A stretch of DNA of 64,000 bases from Cycloclasticus sp. symbiont of Bathymodiolus heckerae (GCA_002101235.1 LWTL01000120.1:61950-125949), one strand, 5' to 3'; shown: positions 9,680 to 19,885, counted from the first letter of the stretch. Notes: generated from the sequence alone by a model not told the origin. Numbers and translations are program-made.

Positions 9680-10474
9680 ATGAAACAATATTTAGAACTC
9701 ATGCAGGATATTCTCGATAACGGGGCGAATAAAGAAGACCGAACCGGAACAGGCACGCGATCAGTATTTGGCCGACAAATGCGCTTTGACTTGTCTAAAG
9801 GTTTTCCTTTAGTTACGACGAAGAAGTTGCATTTACGTTCAATTATCCATGAGTTACTGTGGTTTTTAAACGGTGACACCAATACGGCGTATTTAAATAA
9901 AAATGGCGTAAGTATTTGGGATGAATGGGCTGATGAGAAGGGTGATTTGGGACCTGTTTATGGTCACCAATGGCGTTCGTGGCCAACACCGTCTGGCAAT
10001 AATATTGATCAAATCAGTGAGGTTTTGGAGAAAATTAAAAATACACCAGACTCTCGCCGATTAATTGTAAGTGCATGGAACGTTGGGCAGGTACCTGATA
10101 TGGCCTTACCGCCGTGTCATTTATTATTTCAATTTTATGTCGCGAATGGGCGCTTATCGTGTCAGCTATATCAACGCTCAGCAGATTTCTTTTTAGGTGT
10201 GCCATTTAACATTGCTAGCTATGCATTATTAACGCATATGGTGGCGCAACAAGCAGGTTTGAAAGTGGGTGATTTTGTGTGGACGGGAGGGGATGTGCAT
10301 TTGTATAACAATCATTTCGAACAAGCGAAGTTGCAATTATCTCGTGACACATTGGCGCTCCCGCAGTTAAAAATTGCGCGTGATCCCGGTTCATTATTTG
10401 ATTATAGATACGAAGATTTTGAAATCGTTGGTTATGAGTCACATAGGGGAATAAAAGCCCCTGTTGCGATCTAA
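9680..10474 (+). CDS. thyA: Thymidylate synthase
   Basis: Methylates dUMP to dTMP using methylenetetrahydrofolate. The 264-residue length is exactly that of E. coli ThyA. The nucleophilic cysteine is in [11 protein letters not shown] about residue 146, and the dUMP-binding stretch is [12 protein letters not shown]. Its stop and the folA start share one base (TAATG), so dihydrofolate production and reduction are translationally coupled. Confidence 0.98.
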   Translation: MKQYLELMQDILDNGANKEDRTGTGTRSVFGRQMRFDLSKGFPLVTTKKLHLRSIIHELLWFLNGDTNTAYLNKNGVSIWDEWADEKGDLGPVYGHQWRSWPTPSGNNIDQISEVLEKIKNTPDSRRLIVSAWNVGQVPDMALPPCHLLFQFYVANGRLSCQLYQRSADFFLGVPFNIASYALLTHMVAQQAGLKVGDFVWTGGDVHLYNNHFEQAKLQLSRDTLALPQLKIARDPGSLFDYRYEDFEIVGYESHRGIKAPVAI

Positions 10475-10962
10475 TGATTTCAATGATTGTTGCAATGGCG
10501 GAAAACAATGCCATTGGGAAAGATAATGATTTGCTCTGGCATTTGCCAGATGACTTTAAGCACTTTAAAGCCACCACGATGGGTAAGCCTATTCTTATGG
10601 GGCGGAAAACCTACGATTCCATTGGGAAGCCATTACCGGGTAGAGAAAATATTGTTGTTACGCGGGATGCGAATTTTACTGTGGAAGGCGTTACGATCGT
10701 CAACTCAATTGATGCGGCATTAACAGCCAGCGAGCATTATGACGAAGTGATGGTGATTGGCGGCGCTAGCTTTTATGAACAAATGCTACCAGTAGCTCAG
10801 CGCTTGTACATTACCCTTGTTCATACGTCATTTGAGGCAGATGCTTTTTTCCCAGAGGTTGACTTAGATAAGTGGAAAATCATAAAGCAAAGTAAACATG
10901 CTGCCGATGAAAGGCATGCGTATAGCTTTTCTTTTATTACTTATGAACGGAGAGAGAATTAA
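10474..10962 (+). CDS. folA: Dihydrofolate reductase
   Basis: Regenerates tetrahydrofolate from the dihydrofolate made by ThyA. The protein has 162 residues. The active-site segment is AIGKDNDLLWHLPDDFKHFK, with the catalytic acid in LPDD, then NADPH-binding MGRKTYDSIG and VMVIGGASFY. The start overlaps the thyA stop by one base. It converges on apaH, with about 60 bases between the ends and no clear terminator. Confidence 0.97.
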   Translation: MISMIVAMAENNAIGKDNDLLWHLPDDFKHFKATTMGKPILMGRKTYDSIGKPLPGRENIVVTRDANFTVEGVTIVNSIDAALTASEHYDEVMVIGGASFYEQMLPVAQRLYITLVHTSFEADAFFPEVDLDKWKIIKQSKHAADERHAYSFSFITYERREN

Positions 10963-11021
10963 GTCGGTTATATGGCAATCACTCACCAGTCTCCTGGAGT
11001 AGCAAATCAAAGCTTTCGCTT

Positions 11022-11849
11022 TTAATTCGGCTTTGAATAACGCTTACAATCTACAGAGGTGATTTCATCTGAGCCATCAAGCTTGATAGCGGCAAGTGAT
11101 CCACCCCATAAGCAGCCCCCGTCTAAACACGTGGTATTGTTTTTCTGCTGTATGCCTAATGTGGACCAGTGACCGAACAGTATTTTATCGTTAGCTGTTT
11201 TTCTATTAGGCACATCAAACCAAGGTATTAACCCTTCTGCTTGTGTGCCAAGACTACCTTTCTCGATTAAATTTAAACGCCCTTGTTCGCTACAAAACCT
11301 TAAGCGAGTAAAGCAATTAATAATAAAACGCATCCGATCATTTCCACTTAAAGATTCATCCCAGTAATTAGGGTTGTCTCCATACATGGATGATAAAAAA
11401 TCATCAATTTCATCGCCCTGTATTACGGCTTCAAGTTCGCGAGCATATTGTCGCGCGTCATTTATTGACCATTGTGGCGGTAAGCCGGCATGCAGCATGG
11501 AATAACCGAGCAAGGTGTCTTCGTAAAAAAACGGCTGGGAGCGAAGCCATTGAATTAATTCATCCGCATCATTGGCTTTGAGAATGTCCGAAAAAGTGTC
11601 CATTCGGTGTGCTTTTTTATGGCCACGAGCAACGGCTAAAAAATGACATTCGTGATTACCCAAAATACTGCGAGCGTTATCACCTAAAGAGATGATGAAT
11701 CGTAATGTGTCGAGTGACTGGGGGCCACGGTTTATTAAATCACCAGCGAACCAGAGCTGATCGCAGCTCTGGTCAAATTGAATTTTATCGAGTAATTCTC
11801 GAAGTGAGTCGTAACAGCCTTGAATGTCGCCAATGGCGTAGGTTGTCAT
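11022..11849 (-). CDS. apaH: Symmetrical diadenosine tetraphosphatase
   Basis: ApaH hydrolyses Ap4A to two ADP and can remove nucleoside-tetraphosphate RNA caps. The 275-residue protein has the metallophosphatase motifs GDIQGCYDSL at the N-terminus, GDLINRGPQS about residue 37, and GNHECHFLA about residue 64. apaG lies 12 bases upstream on the same strand, the conserved apaG-apaH pair. Confidence 0.97.
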   Translation of the reverse strand: MTTYAIGDIQGCYDSLRELLDKIQFDQSCDQLWFAGDLINRGPQSLDTLRFIISLGDNARSILGNHECHFLAVARGHKKAHRMDTFSDILKANDADELIQWLRSQPFFYEDTLLGYSMLHAGLPPQWSINDARQYARELEAVIQGDEIDDFLSSMYGDNPNYWDESLSGNDRMRFIINCFTRLRFCSEQGRLNLIEKGSLGTQAEGLIPWFDVPNRKTANDKILFGHWSTLGIQQKNNTTCLDGGCLWGGSLAAIKLDGSDEITSVDCKRYSKPN

Positions 11850-11861
11850 ATGGTTATTTTC

Positions 11862-12245
11862 TTAGTGCAATGTGCGAGGTATGGATAAAGAAAATTGAGG
11901 TATTGTTGTGGTGAATTTTTCGCCATTAGAATCTAGCATGTGGTAACTGCCTTGCATTGCGCCTACCGATGTTTCGATAACAGCACCGCTTGTGTATTGA
12001 AATGACTCACCCGGTGGGATGTGCGGTTGTTCACCAATAACGCCTTCGCCCTGTACTTCTTGAACTTTGCCGTTGGCATCGGTAATTACCCAGTGGCGAC
12101 TTAACAATTGAGCCTCAATGTTACCTGTGTTTTTAATAGTGATGGAATAAGCAAACACATAACGGGCTGCTTCGGGTTCTGATGAGGACGCAATATACGT
12201 CGTATCAACAGTTACTTGAATGTCTTGAAGTTTAGAATTGCTCAT
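11862..12245 (-). CDS. apaG: ApaG protein (Co2+/Mg2+ efflux-associated)
   Basis: A 127-residue single-domain protein with a fibronectin III-like fold. The family signature is the NTGNIEAQLLSRHWVITD segment, with GEGVIGEQPHIPPGESF and TSGAVIETSVGAMQGSY after it. The molecular role is poorly defined; it is linked by mutant studies to divalent metal resistance and sits with apaH as in most gammaproteobacteria. Confidence 0.95.
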   Translation of the reverse strand: MSNSKLQDIQVTVDTTYIASSSEPEAARYVFAYSITIKNTGNIEAQLLSRHWVITDANGKVQEVQGEGVIGEQPHIPPGESFQYTSGAVIETSVGAMQGSYHMLDSNGEKFTTTIPQFSLSIPRTLH

Positions 12246-12309
12246 AGGTGTATTTTACAATCTAAAGTAAGATGATGTCAGATAATAATTGGGTGTAAGG
12301 AAGCGAATT

Positions 12310-13662
12310 TTGAGAATACATATTTTAGGTATTTGCGGTACGTTTATGGGTGGTTTGGCTGTTATGGCGAAGCGTTTAGGGCATACGGTAACGGGTTCTG
12401 ATGCCGGTGTTTACCCGCCGATGAGCACGCAACTTGAAGCAGAAGGCATTGAATTAATGCAGGGTTACAGTGCGAAAAACTTATCGATTAAGCCCGATAT
12501 TGTCGTTATTGGTAATGCGCTATCGCGTGGTAACGAAGAAGTTGAAGCTGTTTTGAATATGGGGTTAGCCTATACGTCTGGAGCGCAATGGTTGGCCGAA
12601 AATGTACTACAAAGCCGTTGGGTTTTGGCTATTGCCGGGACACATGGAAAAACGACCAGCAGTTCAATGTTAGCTTGGATATTAGAATATGCGGGCTTAA
12701 AACCGGGCTTTTTAATTGGTGGTGTGCCGTTAAATTTTGATATCTCAGCGCGCTTAGGTGAGTCGGATTACTTTGTTATTGAAGCGGATGAGTACGACAC
12801 TGCTTTTTTTGATAAGCGTTCTAAGTTTGTACATTACCGTCCGAAAACGTGCGTGCTAAATAATCTTGAATTTGATCATGCTGATATTTTTGATGATTTA
12901 AAGGCGATAAAAAAACAGTTTCACCATTTAGTGAGGACAGTGCCGAATAATGGTTTATTGGTTGTGCCAGCAGACGACTCAAATATTAGCGATGTGCTTG
13001 AAAAGGGTTGTTGGTCACCGATTGAAAAGCTTTGTTTGCACGATAGTGCCGAAGCGCAATGGCATGTAGAGAATGTAAGCGCAGGTGACGAGACGTTTGA
13101 TGTTTATCGTCAGGGGGAATTAGTCGGGTCAGTAGATTGGACATTAAGTGGCAAGCACAATGTGTTGAATGCATTGGGTGCTCTTGCTGCAGCAAATCAT
13201 GTGTGTGTTTCGCCAGCAATAGCCGTTAGAGCGTTGAATGAATTTAAGAATGTTAAACGGCGTATGGAAGTATTTGCGAAGGTTAACGGTATAACCTTGT
13301 ACGATGATTTTGCGCATCACCCAACAGCTATAAAGACAACATTAGCAGGTTTGCGTGGACGAGTAGGTGATGAACGGATTGTTGCCATTATAGAGCCGCG
13401 CTCCAACACGATGAAAATGGGTGTTCATAAAGAGACGTTGTTGCCATCGCTCGCGCTGGCGGATGTATCCTTTGTCTATATGCCGGATGCAGTAGATTGG
13501 TCGCTGGATGTAAATGAACACCCAGCAATACATATTATTAGTGACATGGAAATATTAGTGCAGCGAATAACAGAATTGGCTACGGCGAATGACCATTTTC
13601 TTTTCATGAGTAACGGCGGTTTTTCAGGTATACATCAAACAGTCAAAGGTTTATTAGAGTAG
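12310..13662 (+). CDS. mpl: Murein tripeptide ligase Mpl
   Basis: Attaches the recycled tripeptide L-Ala-gamma-D-Glu-meso-DAP to UDP-MurNAc in cell-wall recycling. It has 450 residues from a TTG start at 12310, preceded by AAGGAAG at 6-base spacing. This gives the usual N-terminus RIHILGICGTFMGGLA. Another TTG in frame at 12289 would add seven residues with no match to the family. The Mur-ligase ATP loop is AIAGTHGKTTSSS about residue 110, followed by EADEYDTAFFDKRSKF. A LysE-type exporter begins 6 bases after the stop. Confidence 0.95.
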   Translation: MRIHILGICGTFMGGLAVMAKRLGHTVTGSDAGVYPPMSTQLEAEGIELMQGYSAKNLSIKPDIVVIGNALSRGNEEVEAVLNMGLAYTSGAQWLAENVLQSRWVLAIAGTHGKTTSSSMLAWILEYAGLKPGFLIGGVPLNFDISARLGESDYFVIEADEYDTAFFDKRSKFVHYRPKTCVLNNLEFDHADIFDDLKAIKKQFHHLVRTVPNNGLLVVPADDSNISDVLEKGCWSPIEKLCLHDSAEAQWHVENVSAGDETFDVYRQGELVGSVDWTLSGKHNVLNALGALAAANHVCVSPAIAVRALNEFKNVKRRMEVFAKVNGITLYDDFAHHPTAIKTTLAGLRGRVGDERIVAIIEPRSNTMKMGVHKETLLPSLALADVSFVYMPDAVDWSLDVNEHPAIHIISDMEILVQRITELATANDHFLFMSNGGFSGIHQTVKGLLE

Positions 13663-13667
13663 GGGTT

Positions 13668-14261
13668 ATGGATGTTGAGCTTATTGGCTTATGGTTAGCT
13701 ACTTTGTTACCGATAGTTATCAGTCCTGGTCCAGCAAATATTTTGTATGCGGCATCGGGTGGCTCCTTCGGTGTAAAAGCCACTGTTCCATTTTGGCTGG
13801 CCACTAACATAACAAGTGCTTTTCAAACGCTAGCTATTGGCTTTGGGGTGGGCTTTCTAATGGCTAATAATCCCAGCATTGTCAGCTTTCTACGGTATGG
13901 CGGCGTTTGTTTTATTCTTTATTTGGCGTTTAAACTCTCAAAACCGAGTAAGACGTTACAAAAAGATATAAAGCCCCTGATCTTTAAATATGGGGTTATT
14001 GTTGAATTGCTTAATATGAAGTTTTTGATTGTGCCAATGATCATGTTTTCACAATTTTATTCACCGCAGCATGATGGTGTTATGCAGGTGCTTATCCTAA
14101 CGGGTGCGCTTTTATCATTAACATTGACGAGTAGTATGGTTTGGATATTGGGTGGTAAGTCGTTGACCTTATTTATGTCAGAAGATAGTACGCAAAGAAT
14201 TCAAGGGCCGGTATTTGGCATACTATTGTGTATAACTGCGTTATGGCTGCTGCTTAGTTGA
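13668..14261 (+). CDS. LysE/RhtB-family amino-acid exporter
   Basis: An inner-membrane protein of 197 residues with about six hydrophobic spans. The N-terminal signature LLPIVISPGPANILYAAS matches the LysE/RhtB translocator family, which exports amino acids or derivatives by proton exchange. Substrate cannot be assigned. It follows mpl by 5 bases and is probably read through from it. metY downstream has its own promoter. Confidence 0.85.
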   Translation: MDVELIGLWLATLLPIVISPGPANILYAASGGSFGVKATVPFWLATNITSAFQTLAIGFGVGFLMANNPSIVSFLRYGGVCFILYLAFKLSKPSKTLQKDIKPLIFKYGVIVELLNMKFLIVPMIMFSQFYSPQHDGVMQVLILTGALLSLTLTSSMVWILGGKSLTLFMSEDSTQRIQGPVFGILLCITALWLLLS

Positions 14262-14291
14262 GGCTGATTTAAGGTGTAAAGAACATATGTT

Positions 14292-14319
14292 TTGAGCTTT
14301 AGAATAATTTGAGTATGAT
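14292..14319 (+). promoter_or_regulatory. Sigma70-type promoter candidate for metY
   Basis: TTGAGC at 14292-14297 and TATGAT at 14314-14319 are separated by 16 bases and lie about 60 bases before the metY start. A short inverted repeat (ACTTAC ... GTAAGT) follows in the leader and has no assigned role. A canonical SAM riboswitch is not evident. Confidence 0.5.
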
Positions 14320-14377
14320 AAAAGTTACTTACATTTAAAAAGTAAGTTTTGTCATGAAAATTATTATGGAGAACTAA

Positions 14378-15664
14378 ATGAAATTAGAGTCGCTTGCTTT
14401 ACATCACGGCTATACCGCTGAAGAGACAACAAAATCTGCTGCTGTTCCAATTTACCAAACAACATCGTATACGTTTGATAGCACGCAACATGGTGCGGAC
14501 TTGTTTGATTTGAAAGTCCCTGGGAATATTTATACCCGTATTATGAATCCGACAACGGATGTGCTGGAACAGCGTTTGGCTGAAATGGAAGGCGGTATTG
14601 CTGCATTGGCTGTTGCCTCGGGTATGGCGGCTATTACCTATGCTATTCAGTGTATTTGCCAAGTGGGTGACAATATCATTAGTACCAGCCAACTGTACGG
14701 TGGTACGTATAATTTATTTGCACATTCGCTTCCACGACAAGGTGTTGATGTGAAAATGGTCTCTGCGGATGACTATGAGGGCTTTGAGAAAGCAATTGAC
14801 AGTAATACAAAAGCTATTTTTTGCGAAACAATCGGCAACCCTGCAGGTAATGTTGTTGATATTAAAAAACTGGCTGATATTGCTCACAAACACGGTATAC
14901 CACTTATTGTTGATAGTACCGTTGCGACACCTTTTTTATGTCGTCCTATAGAGTTTGGTGCGGATATTGTTATTCACGCGCTAACTAAATATATTGGTGG
15001 CCATGGTACGTCTATTGGCGGCATCATTATCGATTCAGGTAAGTTTGATTGGGCTGCTAATAAAGAGCGTTTCCCAATGCTTAATGAGCCAGATCCTTCT
15101 TACCACGGTGTTGTGTATACGGAAGCACTAGGCCCAGCAGCATTTATTGGGCGCTGTCGTGTCGTACCTTTGAGAAACACGGGTGCAGCCATTTCCCCAA
15201 TGAACTCTTTCCAAATACTACAAGGTTTGGAGACATTAGGTTTGCGCATGGAAAGACATTGTGAAAACACAGAGAAATTAGCTGAGTTTCTACAAAGCCA
15301 TGAGAAAGTAGCATGGGTTAAGTATGCAACATTAAAAGACAGTCCTCATTACGAAACCTGCAAAAAAATCACAGGTGGCAAAGCATCGGGCATTATTAGC
15401 TTCGGTATAAAAGGCTCAGATGGTGTGAGCGGGCAAGAGGCAGGAGGCGCATTTATTGATGGATTACAGATGATCTTAAGGCTTGTGAATATTGGTGATG
15501 CTAAATCATTAGCGTGCCATCCGGCATCAACAACCCATCGTCAGTTGAATGAAGAAGAGCTTGCTACAGCAGGTGTTAGTACGGACTTAGTGCGTATATC
15601 GGTTGGCATTGAAAACATAGAAGATATTATTCAAGATGTTAGCCAAGCGTTAGATGCTGTTTAA
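14378..15664 (+). CDS. metY: O-acetylhomoserine sulfhydrylase
   Basis: A PLP enzyme that makes homocysteine from O-acetylhomoserine and sulfide (some relatives use methanethiol). It has 428 residues, the usual length of the MetY group and longer than MetB/MetZ. The PLP lysine is in HALTKYIGGHGTSIGG about residue 206, with LEQRLAEMEGG and VASGMAA in the N-terminal half. Homocysteine is the substrate of MetH at the left edge. It has its own promoter candidate and a strong terminator. Confidence 0.94.
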   Translation: MKLESLALHHGYTAEETTKSAAVPIYQTTSYTFDSTQHGADLFDLKVPGNIYTRIMNPTTDVLEQRLAEMEGGIAALAVASGMAAITYAIQCICQVGDNIISTSQLYGGTYNLFAHSLPRQGVDVKMVSADDYEGFEKAIDSNTKAIFCETIGNPAGNVVDIKKLADIAHKHGIPLIVDSTVATPFLCRPIEFGADIVIHALTKYIGGHGTSIGGIIIDSGKFDWAANKERFPMLNEPDPSYHGVVYTEALGPAAFIGRCRVVPLRNTGAAISPMNSFQILQGLETLGLRMERHCENTEKLAEFLQSHEKVAWVKYATLKDSPHYETCKKITGGKASGIISFGIKGSDGVSGQEAGGAFIDGLQMILRLVNIGDAKSLACHPASTTHRQLNEEELATAGVSTDLVRISVGIENIEDIIQDVSQALDAV

Positions 15665-15721
15665 CTATAGAGCTTTGTTTAAGACGTCGTGAAGATGACT
15701 TAAAGCAGTTGTAATAGATAT

Positions 15722-15747
15722 AAAAACCCCGCGAGAGCGGGGTTTTT
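15722..15747 (+). terminator. Intrinsic terminator after metY
   Basis: A perfect 11-base stem with a GAGA tetraloop: five A and CCCCGC, then GCGGGG and five T. It can act in both directions, toward metY and toward the converging dedA gene. Confidence 0.93.
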
Positions 15748-15834
15748 ATATCAGGATATTTTCTGTTTATTTTACTGAAACACCTAATGCTCTAATTATT
15801 TCTACATTAAGGTATTTATCGATAGGTGGTTTGT

Positions 15835-16446
15835 TTACTTGTTGTTCTTTTTTAGTTTTAAGATTAGCAATGTAATAACAATGAGGATGGCTAGGCCGAT
15901 AGGCCATTGCTCTAGAATATTAACAGGGATGATAGACATGCTATTACCAAACAGAAGCCCCGGGAATAGGTACGCGGGCGCCCATAAAATAGAAGCAATC
16001 ATGTTGATAGGAATGTATTGTTTGAGAGGCATATTTAAAATGCCTGCAATTAGTGGAATGACGGCGCGAATAGGGCCAACAAATCGGCCAATTAAAATGC
16101 TGAAAATACCGTATTTTTCAAAAAACGCATGACCTTTATTAAGTACATGAGGGCGTTTCTCGAACCACGAAACAGAATAGATTCTTTCTTTATAATGCTT
16201 GCCCAAAGCGAAGCTTAAACCATCGCCAATAGAGGCGCCGGCAGCCGCCAATAAGATCGTGCTAAACATGTCGAGCGTACCATTGCTAATAAGCGTGCCG
16301 ATGGCAAACATAATGGCAACACCGGGCACTACAATGCCGATGATCGCGAGTGATTCGATCATGGCAACTAGGAAAATTATTGCACCGGACCATACGGGGT
16401 AATCAGTGACCCATTGGGTGATGAGGTTGAGAAAATCAGTCAACAT
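15835..16446 (-). CDS. DedA-family membrane protein
   Basis: A 203-residue inner-membrane protein of the DedA/VTT family, members of which move lipid carriers such as undecaprenyl phosphate across the membrane. Landmarks are VAMIESLAIIGIVVPG near the N-terminus, ASIGDGLSFALG, and the family block FFEKYGIFSILIGRFVGPIR with the conserved arginine and proline. About five hydrophobic spans are visible. Exact substrate is unknown. It is 12 bases downstream of the globin gene on the same strand. Confidence 0.9.
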   Translation of the reverse strand: MLTDFLNLITQWVTDYPVWSGAIIFLVAMIESLAIIGIVVPGVAIMFAIGTLISNGTLDMFSTILLAAAGASIGDGLSFALGKHYKERIYSVSWFEKRPHVLNKGHAFFEKYGIFSILIGRFVGPIRAVIPLIAGILNMPLKQYIPINMIASILWAPAYLFPGLLFGNSMSIIPVNILEQWPIGLAILIVITLLILKLKKNNK

Positions 16447-16458
16447 ATATAGTTTAGA

Positions 16459-16872
16459 TTATTTTGTTTGGTTGCGCATAAAATCAGCGGTGTTAAAAAA
16501 GGCTTGCATCAGTTCATCGTGCATGGGTTTTTCAACAGTCATTTTATTCAATGCAATATCCATGCAGTGCAACCATTGGTCACGTTCTTTCGTGCCAATA
16601 GAAAAAGGCAAATGACGTGCGCGTAACCGTGGGTGACCGTATTTTTCAATATATAAAGAAGGGCCGCCTAGCCAGCCGCTTAGAAAAAGATAGAGCTTAT
16701 CTTCAGCTTCGTCTAAGTTGGGTGCGTGCATATCACGAATTATTTTTACTTCTGGGGTGTTATGCATTGCCTCATAGAAATGTTTAACGAGCGTACGAAC
16801 GCCAATTTCGCCACCGAGCTTTTCGTATTGAGTCAGCTTGTATAGCTGCCCCGGTTTAATGGTATTGATCAT
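16459..16872 (-). CDS. Group II truncated hemoglobin
   Basis: A heme protein of 137 residues. The proximal histidine is in [10 protein letters not shown], the group II tryptophan is in RDQWLHCM, and FLSGWLGGP precedes. Such globins bind oxygen or nitric oxide and are proposed to act in detoxification or oxygen sensing. The start overlaps the hemL stop by 4 bases (ATGA), placing a heme protein in one transcript with a heme-precursor enzyme. Confidence 0.9.
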   Translation of the reverse strand: MINTIKPGQLYKLTQYEKLGGEIGVRTLVKHFYEAMHNTPEVKIIRDMHAPNLDEAEDKLYLFLSGWLGGPSLYIEKYGHPRLRARHLPFSIGTKERDQWLHCMDIALNKMTVEKPMHDELMQAFFNTADFMRNQTK

Positions 16873-18152
16873 GTAAGTTTGGCAAAAGCTATTTTGGCAG
16901 CAGCAAGTGTATTGTTTATATCTTGTTCGCTATGAGCGGCTGAAACAAAGCCTGCTTCAAATGCAGAAGGTGCAAGGTAAACCCCTTGTGCAAGCATCAG
17001 ATGAAAGAATTTTTTAAAACGTTCTTGATCGCATTGCATTACTTGATCAAACCGGCTGATATTCTCGTCGTTTGAAAAGAACAGCCCAAACATGCCGCCG
17101 ACTTGGTTAGTGCTAAAGGGAAGGTTAGCTTCTCTAGCTAGTTTTTCTAAACCATCGAGTAGCTGTTTTGTGCGTTCAGTTAGTCGTTCATAAAAACCAG
17201 GTTTGCTGATGAGTTCTAATGTTTTTAAGCCCGCTGACATAGCAAGTGGGTTTCCTGAAAGTGTGCCTGCTTGGTAGACCGCTCCATCAGGGGCTAAGCA
17301 AGCCATAATGTCTTCTCGGCCACCAAATGCGCCAACGGGCATGCCGCCACCGATGACTTTCCCTAATGTGGTGAGGTCAGGCTTTACGCCATAAACTTGT
17401 TGTGCGCCGCCTAATGCAACACGAAAGCCACTCATCACTTCATCAAAAATCAAAACAATACCGTATTGGTCACAAAGAGAACGTAGGGTTTCAAGGAACC
17501 CGCTTTCAGGTGGAATGCAGTTCATGTTGCCGGCAACGGGTTCTACGATAATGCAGGCAATACTGTCACCTTGAGCTTTCAATGCGTTAGTAACGGCAGC
17601 AGCATCGTTAAAGGGCAATGTTAATGTATGGTCAGCTAATGAGGCAGGCACACCCGGTGAACTGGGTATGCCAAAGGTTAAAGCGCCAGAGCCTGCTTTA
17701 ACGAGTAATGAGTCTGAGTGACCGTGGTAACAGCCTTCAAATTTAATGATATTGTCGCGGCCCGTAAACCCACGTGCCAAACGAATAGCGCTCATGGTGG
17801 CTTCTGTGCCAGAGCTGACCATGCGTACTTTTTCAATAGAAGGCACTAGGCTGCAAACCTTCTCGGCCATTGCTGTTTCTATAATAGTAGGTGCGCCAAA
17901 ACTAAGGCCTTTTTCAGCCGCGGATTGGACAGCTTTAACAACGTCTGGGTGGCTATGGCCAAGTACCATAGGGCCCCAAGAGCCAACATAATCAATATAT
18001 TGTTTGCCGTTCGTGTCAGTAATATAAGCACCTTTTGCATGGTCAATAAAGATAGGGTCACCACCGACACCTTTAAAGGCGCGGACGGGAGAATTCACAC
18101 CGCCAGGAATAGTTTGTTGTGCTTGGTCGAAAAGAGATATTGAATTATTCAT
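16869..18152 (-). CDS. hemL: Glutamate-1-semialdehyde 2,1-aminomutase
   Basis: A PLP enzyme that forms 5-aminolevulinate, the first dedicated tetrapyrrole precursor, by the C5 route. The 427-residue protein begins [20 protein letters not shown] and has the PLP lysine in [18 protein letters not shown] about residue 265. [12 protein letters not shown] and [10 protein letters not shown] are also family landmarks. It overlaps the globin gene downstream. Confidence 0.97.
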   Translation of the reverse strand: MNNSISLFDQAQQTIPGGVNSPVRAFKGVGGDPIFIDHAKGAYITDTNGKQYIDYVGSWGPMVLGHSHPDVVKAVQSAAEKGLSFGAPTIIETAMAEKVCSLVPSIEKVRMVSSGTEATMSAIRLARGFTGRDNIIKFEGCYHGHSDSLLVKAGSGALTFGIPSSPGVPASLADHTLTLPFNDAAAVTNALKAQGDSIACIIVEPVAGNMNCIPPESGFLETLRSLCDQYGIVLIFDEVMSGFRVALGGAQQVYGVKPDLTTLGKVIGGGMPVGAFGGREDIMACLAPDGAVYQAGTLSGNPLAMSAGLKTLELISKPGFYERLTERTKQLLDGLEKLAREANLPFSTNQVGGMFGLFFSNDENISRFDQVMQCDQERFKKFFHLMLAQGVYLAPSAFEAGFVSAAHSEQDINNTLAAAKIAFAKLT

Positions 18153-18252
18153 GAGTTGATTGAGGATTTGTTCGCTAAAACGGCATTATAAGCGTTTACA
18201 CGAATAAGCTCATTAGAAAGCGTATTGAGAAAGAAGGAAGGCGCATCAGAAA

Positions 18253-19047
18253 TTAATGGCTTGTGATAACAATGCCTCTTGAAATGAAGTCTTGCAAAAT
18301 AGTTAAGCCGCCATCAATAACAACTTGTGGGTCAGGGTGCTGGAGATCTTCAGCCAGTTTAGATAAAAGCTCTTTCGTGGTTAACTCCGTATTGTCGCTA
18401 AGAGCGGTTAGCAGCGCATGTGTCATGGCGGTTGTTTCTAAGAAAGTGGCGCGGTTATCGGTGCTTCTATAAACCACAAGGTATGTGGTCTCTTCAGAAG
18501 GTTCTGTTGGTAAAATATCGGGTGATATTTTATGAACCGGATAGGTGTATGCCAATGATAAGGCCGTACTGGTTACAGTAAGAATTTCGTTAAGTGGGTC
18601 ACTAATGCCATTGCTGTTTGTTTCATCTTCCTCAGCAATTGAAACGTACAGCTCTGCCCATTCGTAGTGAGTGAGTTCCAGCAAAAAAGGAAAGTCACCT
18701 TTTGCCAAAGGGTTTTGAAGCCGCTCTGTTTGCAAGAATTGAATGAACTCTTGTGATATCTCAGAAAAATACGGGCTATGACTTTGGTGATGGGTAAAGA
18801 AATCCCGACAAAGTTCTTCCCAGTGCTCAGGGTCTGAAATGGTTTTAAGAACAGGGAAGGCATCACTTAAAACATTTGAAATATTAGTGAATAACAAGTC
18901 GCGATACATATCCATGCGGCGCCCTTCAATATCCGTTGGTTTTGGCGAATTCTTTGGGTCGCGTATGTATTGAGTGAACTGGTGCTGTGTTCGAATGAAA
19001 GAAGGGGTGTTATCCGGTTGCACGTTTTTGGTTTTGTCGTGATTCAT
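18253..19047 (-). CDS. hvfC: HvfC-type partner protein (DUF2063)
   Basis: A 264-residue protein whose N-terminal half matches the DUF2063 domain: RRMDMYRDLLFTNISNVL and DAFPVLKTI, then LLELTHYEWAELYVS. In HvfABC and bufferin systems this protein recruits the precursor peptide to the DUF692 modifying enzyme. The start lies 38 bases inside hvfB, so the two are translationally linked. The symbol is assigned by synteny with the known systems; the C-terminal half is weakly conserved and not interpretable by eye. Confidence 0.82.
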   Translation of the reverse strand: MNHDKTKNVQPDNTPSFIRTQHQFTQYIRDPKNSPKPTDIEGRRMDMYRDLLFTNISNVLSDAFPVLKTISDPEHWEELCRDFFTHHQSHSPYFSEISQEFIQFLQTERLQNPLAKGDFPFLLELTHYEWAELYVSIAEEDETNSNGISDPLNEILTVTSTALSLAYTYPVHKISPDILPTEPSEETTYLVVYRSTDNRATFLETTAMTHALLTALSDNTELTTKELLSKLAEDLQHPDPQVVIDGGLTILQDFISRGIVITSH

Positions 19048-19864
19048 AATTCAATTGAGCTTGATGAATAAGGTCAACTTCTTCGAGCAAGTCGGCAAGC
19101 GGTGGGATGTTTAAATCGCGTTCTAATAAGGTAGGGAACACGCCAAATTGGTCGTAAGCGGTATCGAGTAATTGCCATACAGGATCAATAACTTTGGTGC
19201 CGTGTGAATCAATGATGATGTCTTCAGATTCATTATAGTGACCGGCAATATGCGCATAACTTATACGGTCACCGGGCAACGCGGCTAAAAACTTCTCAGC
19301 GCTGTATTGATGGTTAACGCTGTTAACGTAAATATTGTTGATATCAATAAGCAGCTTGCAGTCAGCTTTCTTAATAACGGCATTAATGAAATCAATCTCT
19401 TCCATCTCTTTACCTGGCGCAGCGTAGTAAGAGGCGTTTTCGATAGCAATTTGTTCGCCTAAAATATCTTGTACTTGAATAATTCTATCCGCCACATAAT
19501 CAACCGCTTCTTCAGTAAACGGGATGGGCATTAAGTCGTACATATGGCCACCATCACTACAGTACGTGAGGTGTTCAGTATAAATTTTGATTTGATGGAG
19601 TTTTAAAAAGTCGCGTATATCGCGTACAAACTCTACATCAATGGGGTCTGGGCTACCTAGGCTGAGCGATAAGCCGTGAGTAACAAACGGAAACTGTTCC
19701 GTTAGGGCGCGGAGTTGTTTGCCAAAGTTTCCGCCAATACGAATCCAGTTTTCAGGTACGATTTCGTAAAAATCGACATTGCTGGGCGGTTGCTCAGATA
19801 GCGGGCCGGTGAAGGCCCGCCTTAATCCGAGACCTGCTCCATTAACTGGAAAGGTACTTGTCAT
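19010..19864 (-). CDS. hvfB: HvfB-type multinuclear iron enzyme (DUF692/MNIO)
   Basis: A 284-residue TIM-barrel protein of the DUF692 family, which uses two or three iron ions to oxidise cysteine residues of a precursor peptide. Likely metal ligands are seen in FVTHGLSLSLG, YTEHLTYCS, IDINNIYVNSVNH, YAHIAGH, IDSHG and LLERD. It lies between a Cys-repeat precursor (hvfA, 21 bases upstream) and a DUF2063 partner. In studied relatives the EGKCG cysteines become oxazolone-thioamide groups that bind copper; the same chemistry here is inference from family and motif. Confidence 0.88.
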   Translation of the reverse strand: MTSTFPVNGAGLGLRRAFTGPLSEQPPSNVDFYEIVPENWIRIGGNFGKQLRALTEQFPFVTHGLSLSLGSPDPIDVEFVRDIRDFLKLHQIKIYTEHLTYCSDGGHMYDLMPIPFTEEAVDYVADRIIQVQDILGEQIAIENASYYAAPGKEMEEIDFINAVIKKADCKLLIDINNIYVNSVNHQYSAEKFLAALPGDRISYAHIAGHYNESEDIIIDSHGTKVIDPVWQLLDTAYDQFGVFPTLLERDLNIPPLADLLEEVDLIHQAQLNYESRQNQKRATG

Positions 19865-19885
19865 AATTCTAAATTAACGTATGAC

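Noticed and set aside
12289..12309. Upstream TTG start for mpl
   Set aside because: The ribosome site AAGGAAG lies after it and is well placed for the TTG at 12310, which also gives the normal family N-terminus.
14320..14377. SAM riboswitch before metY
   Set aside because: The leader is short and has only a 6-base inverted repeat; the conserved helices of SAM riboswitches are not visible.
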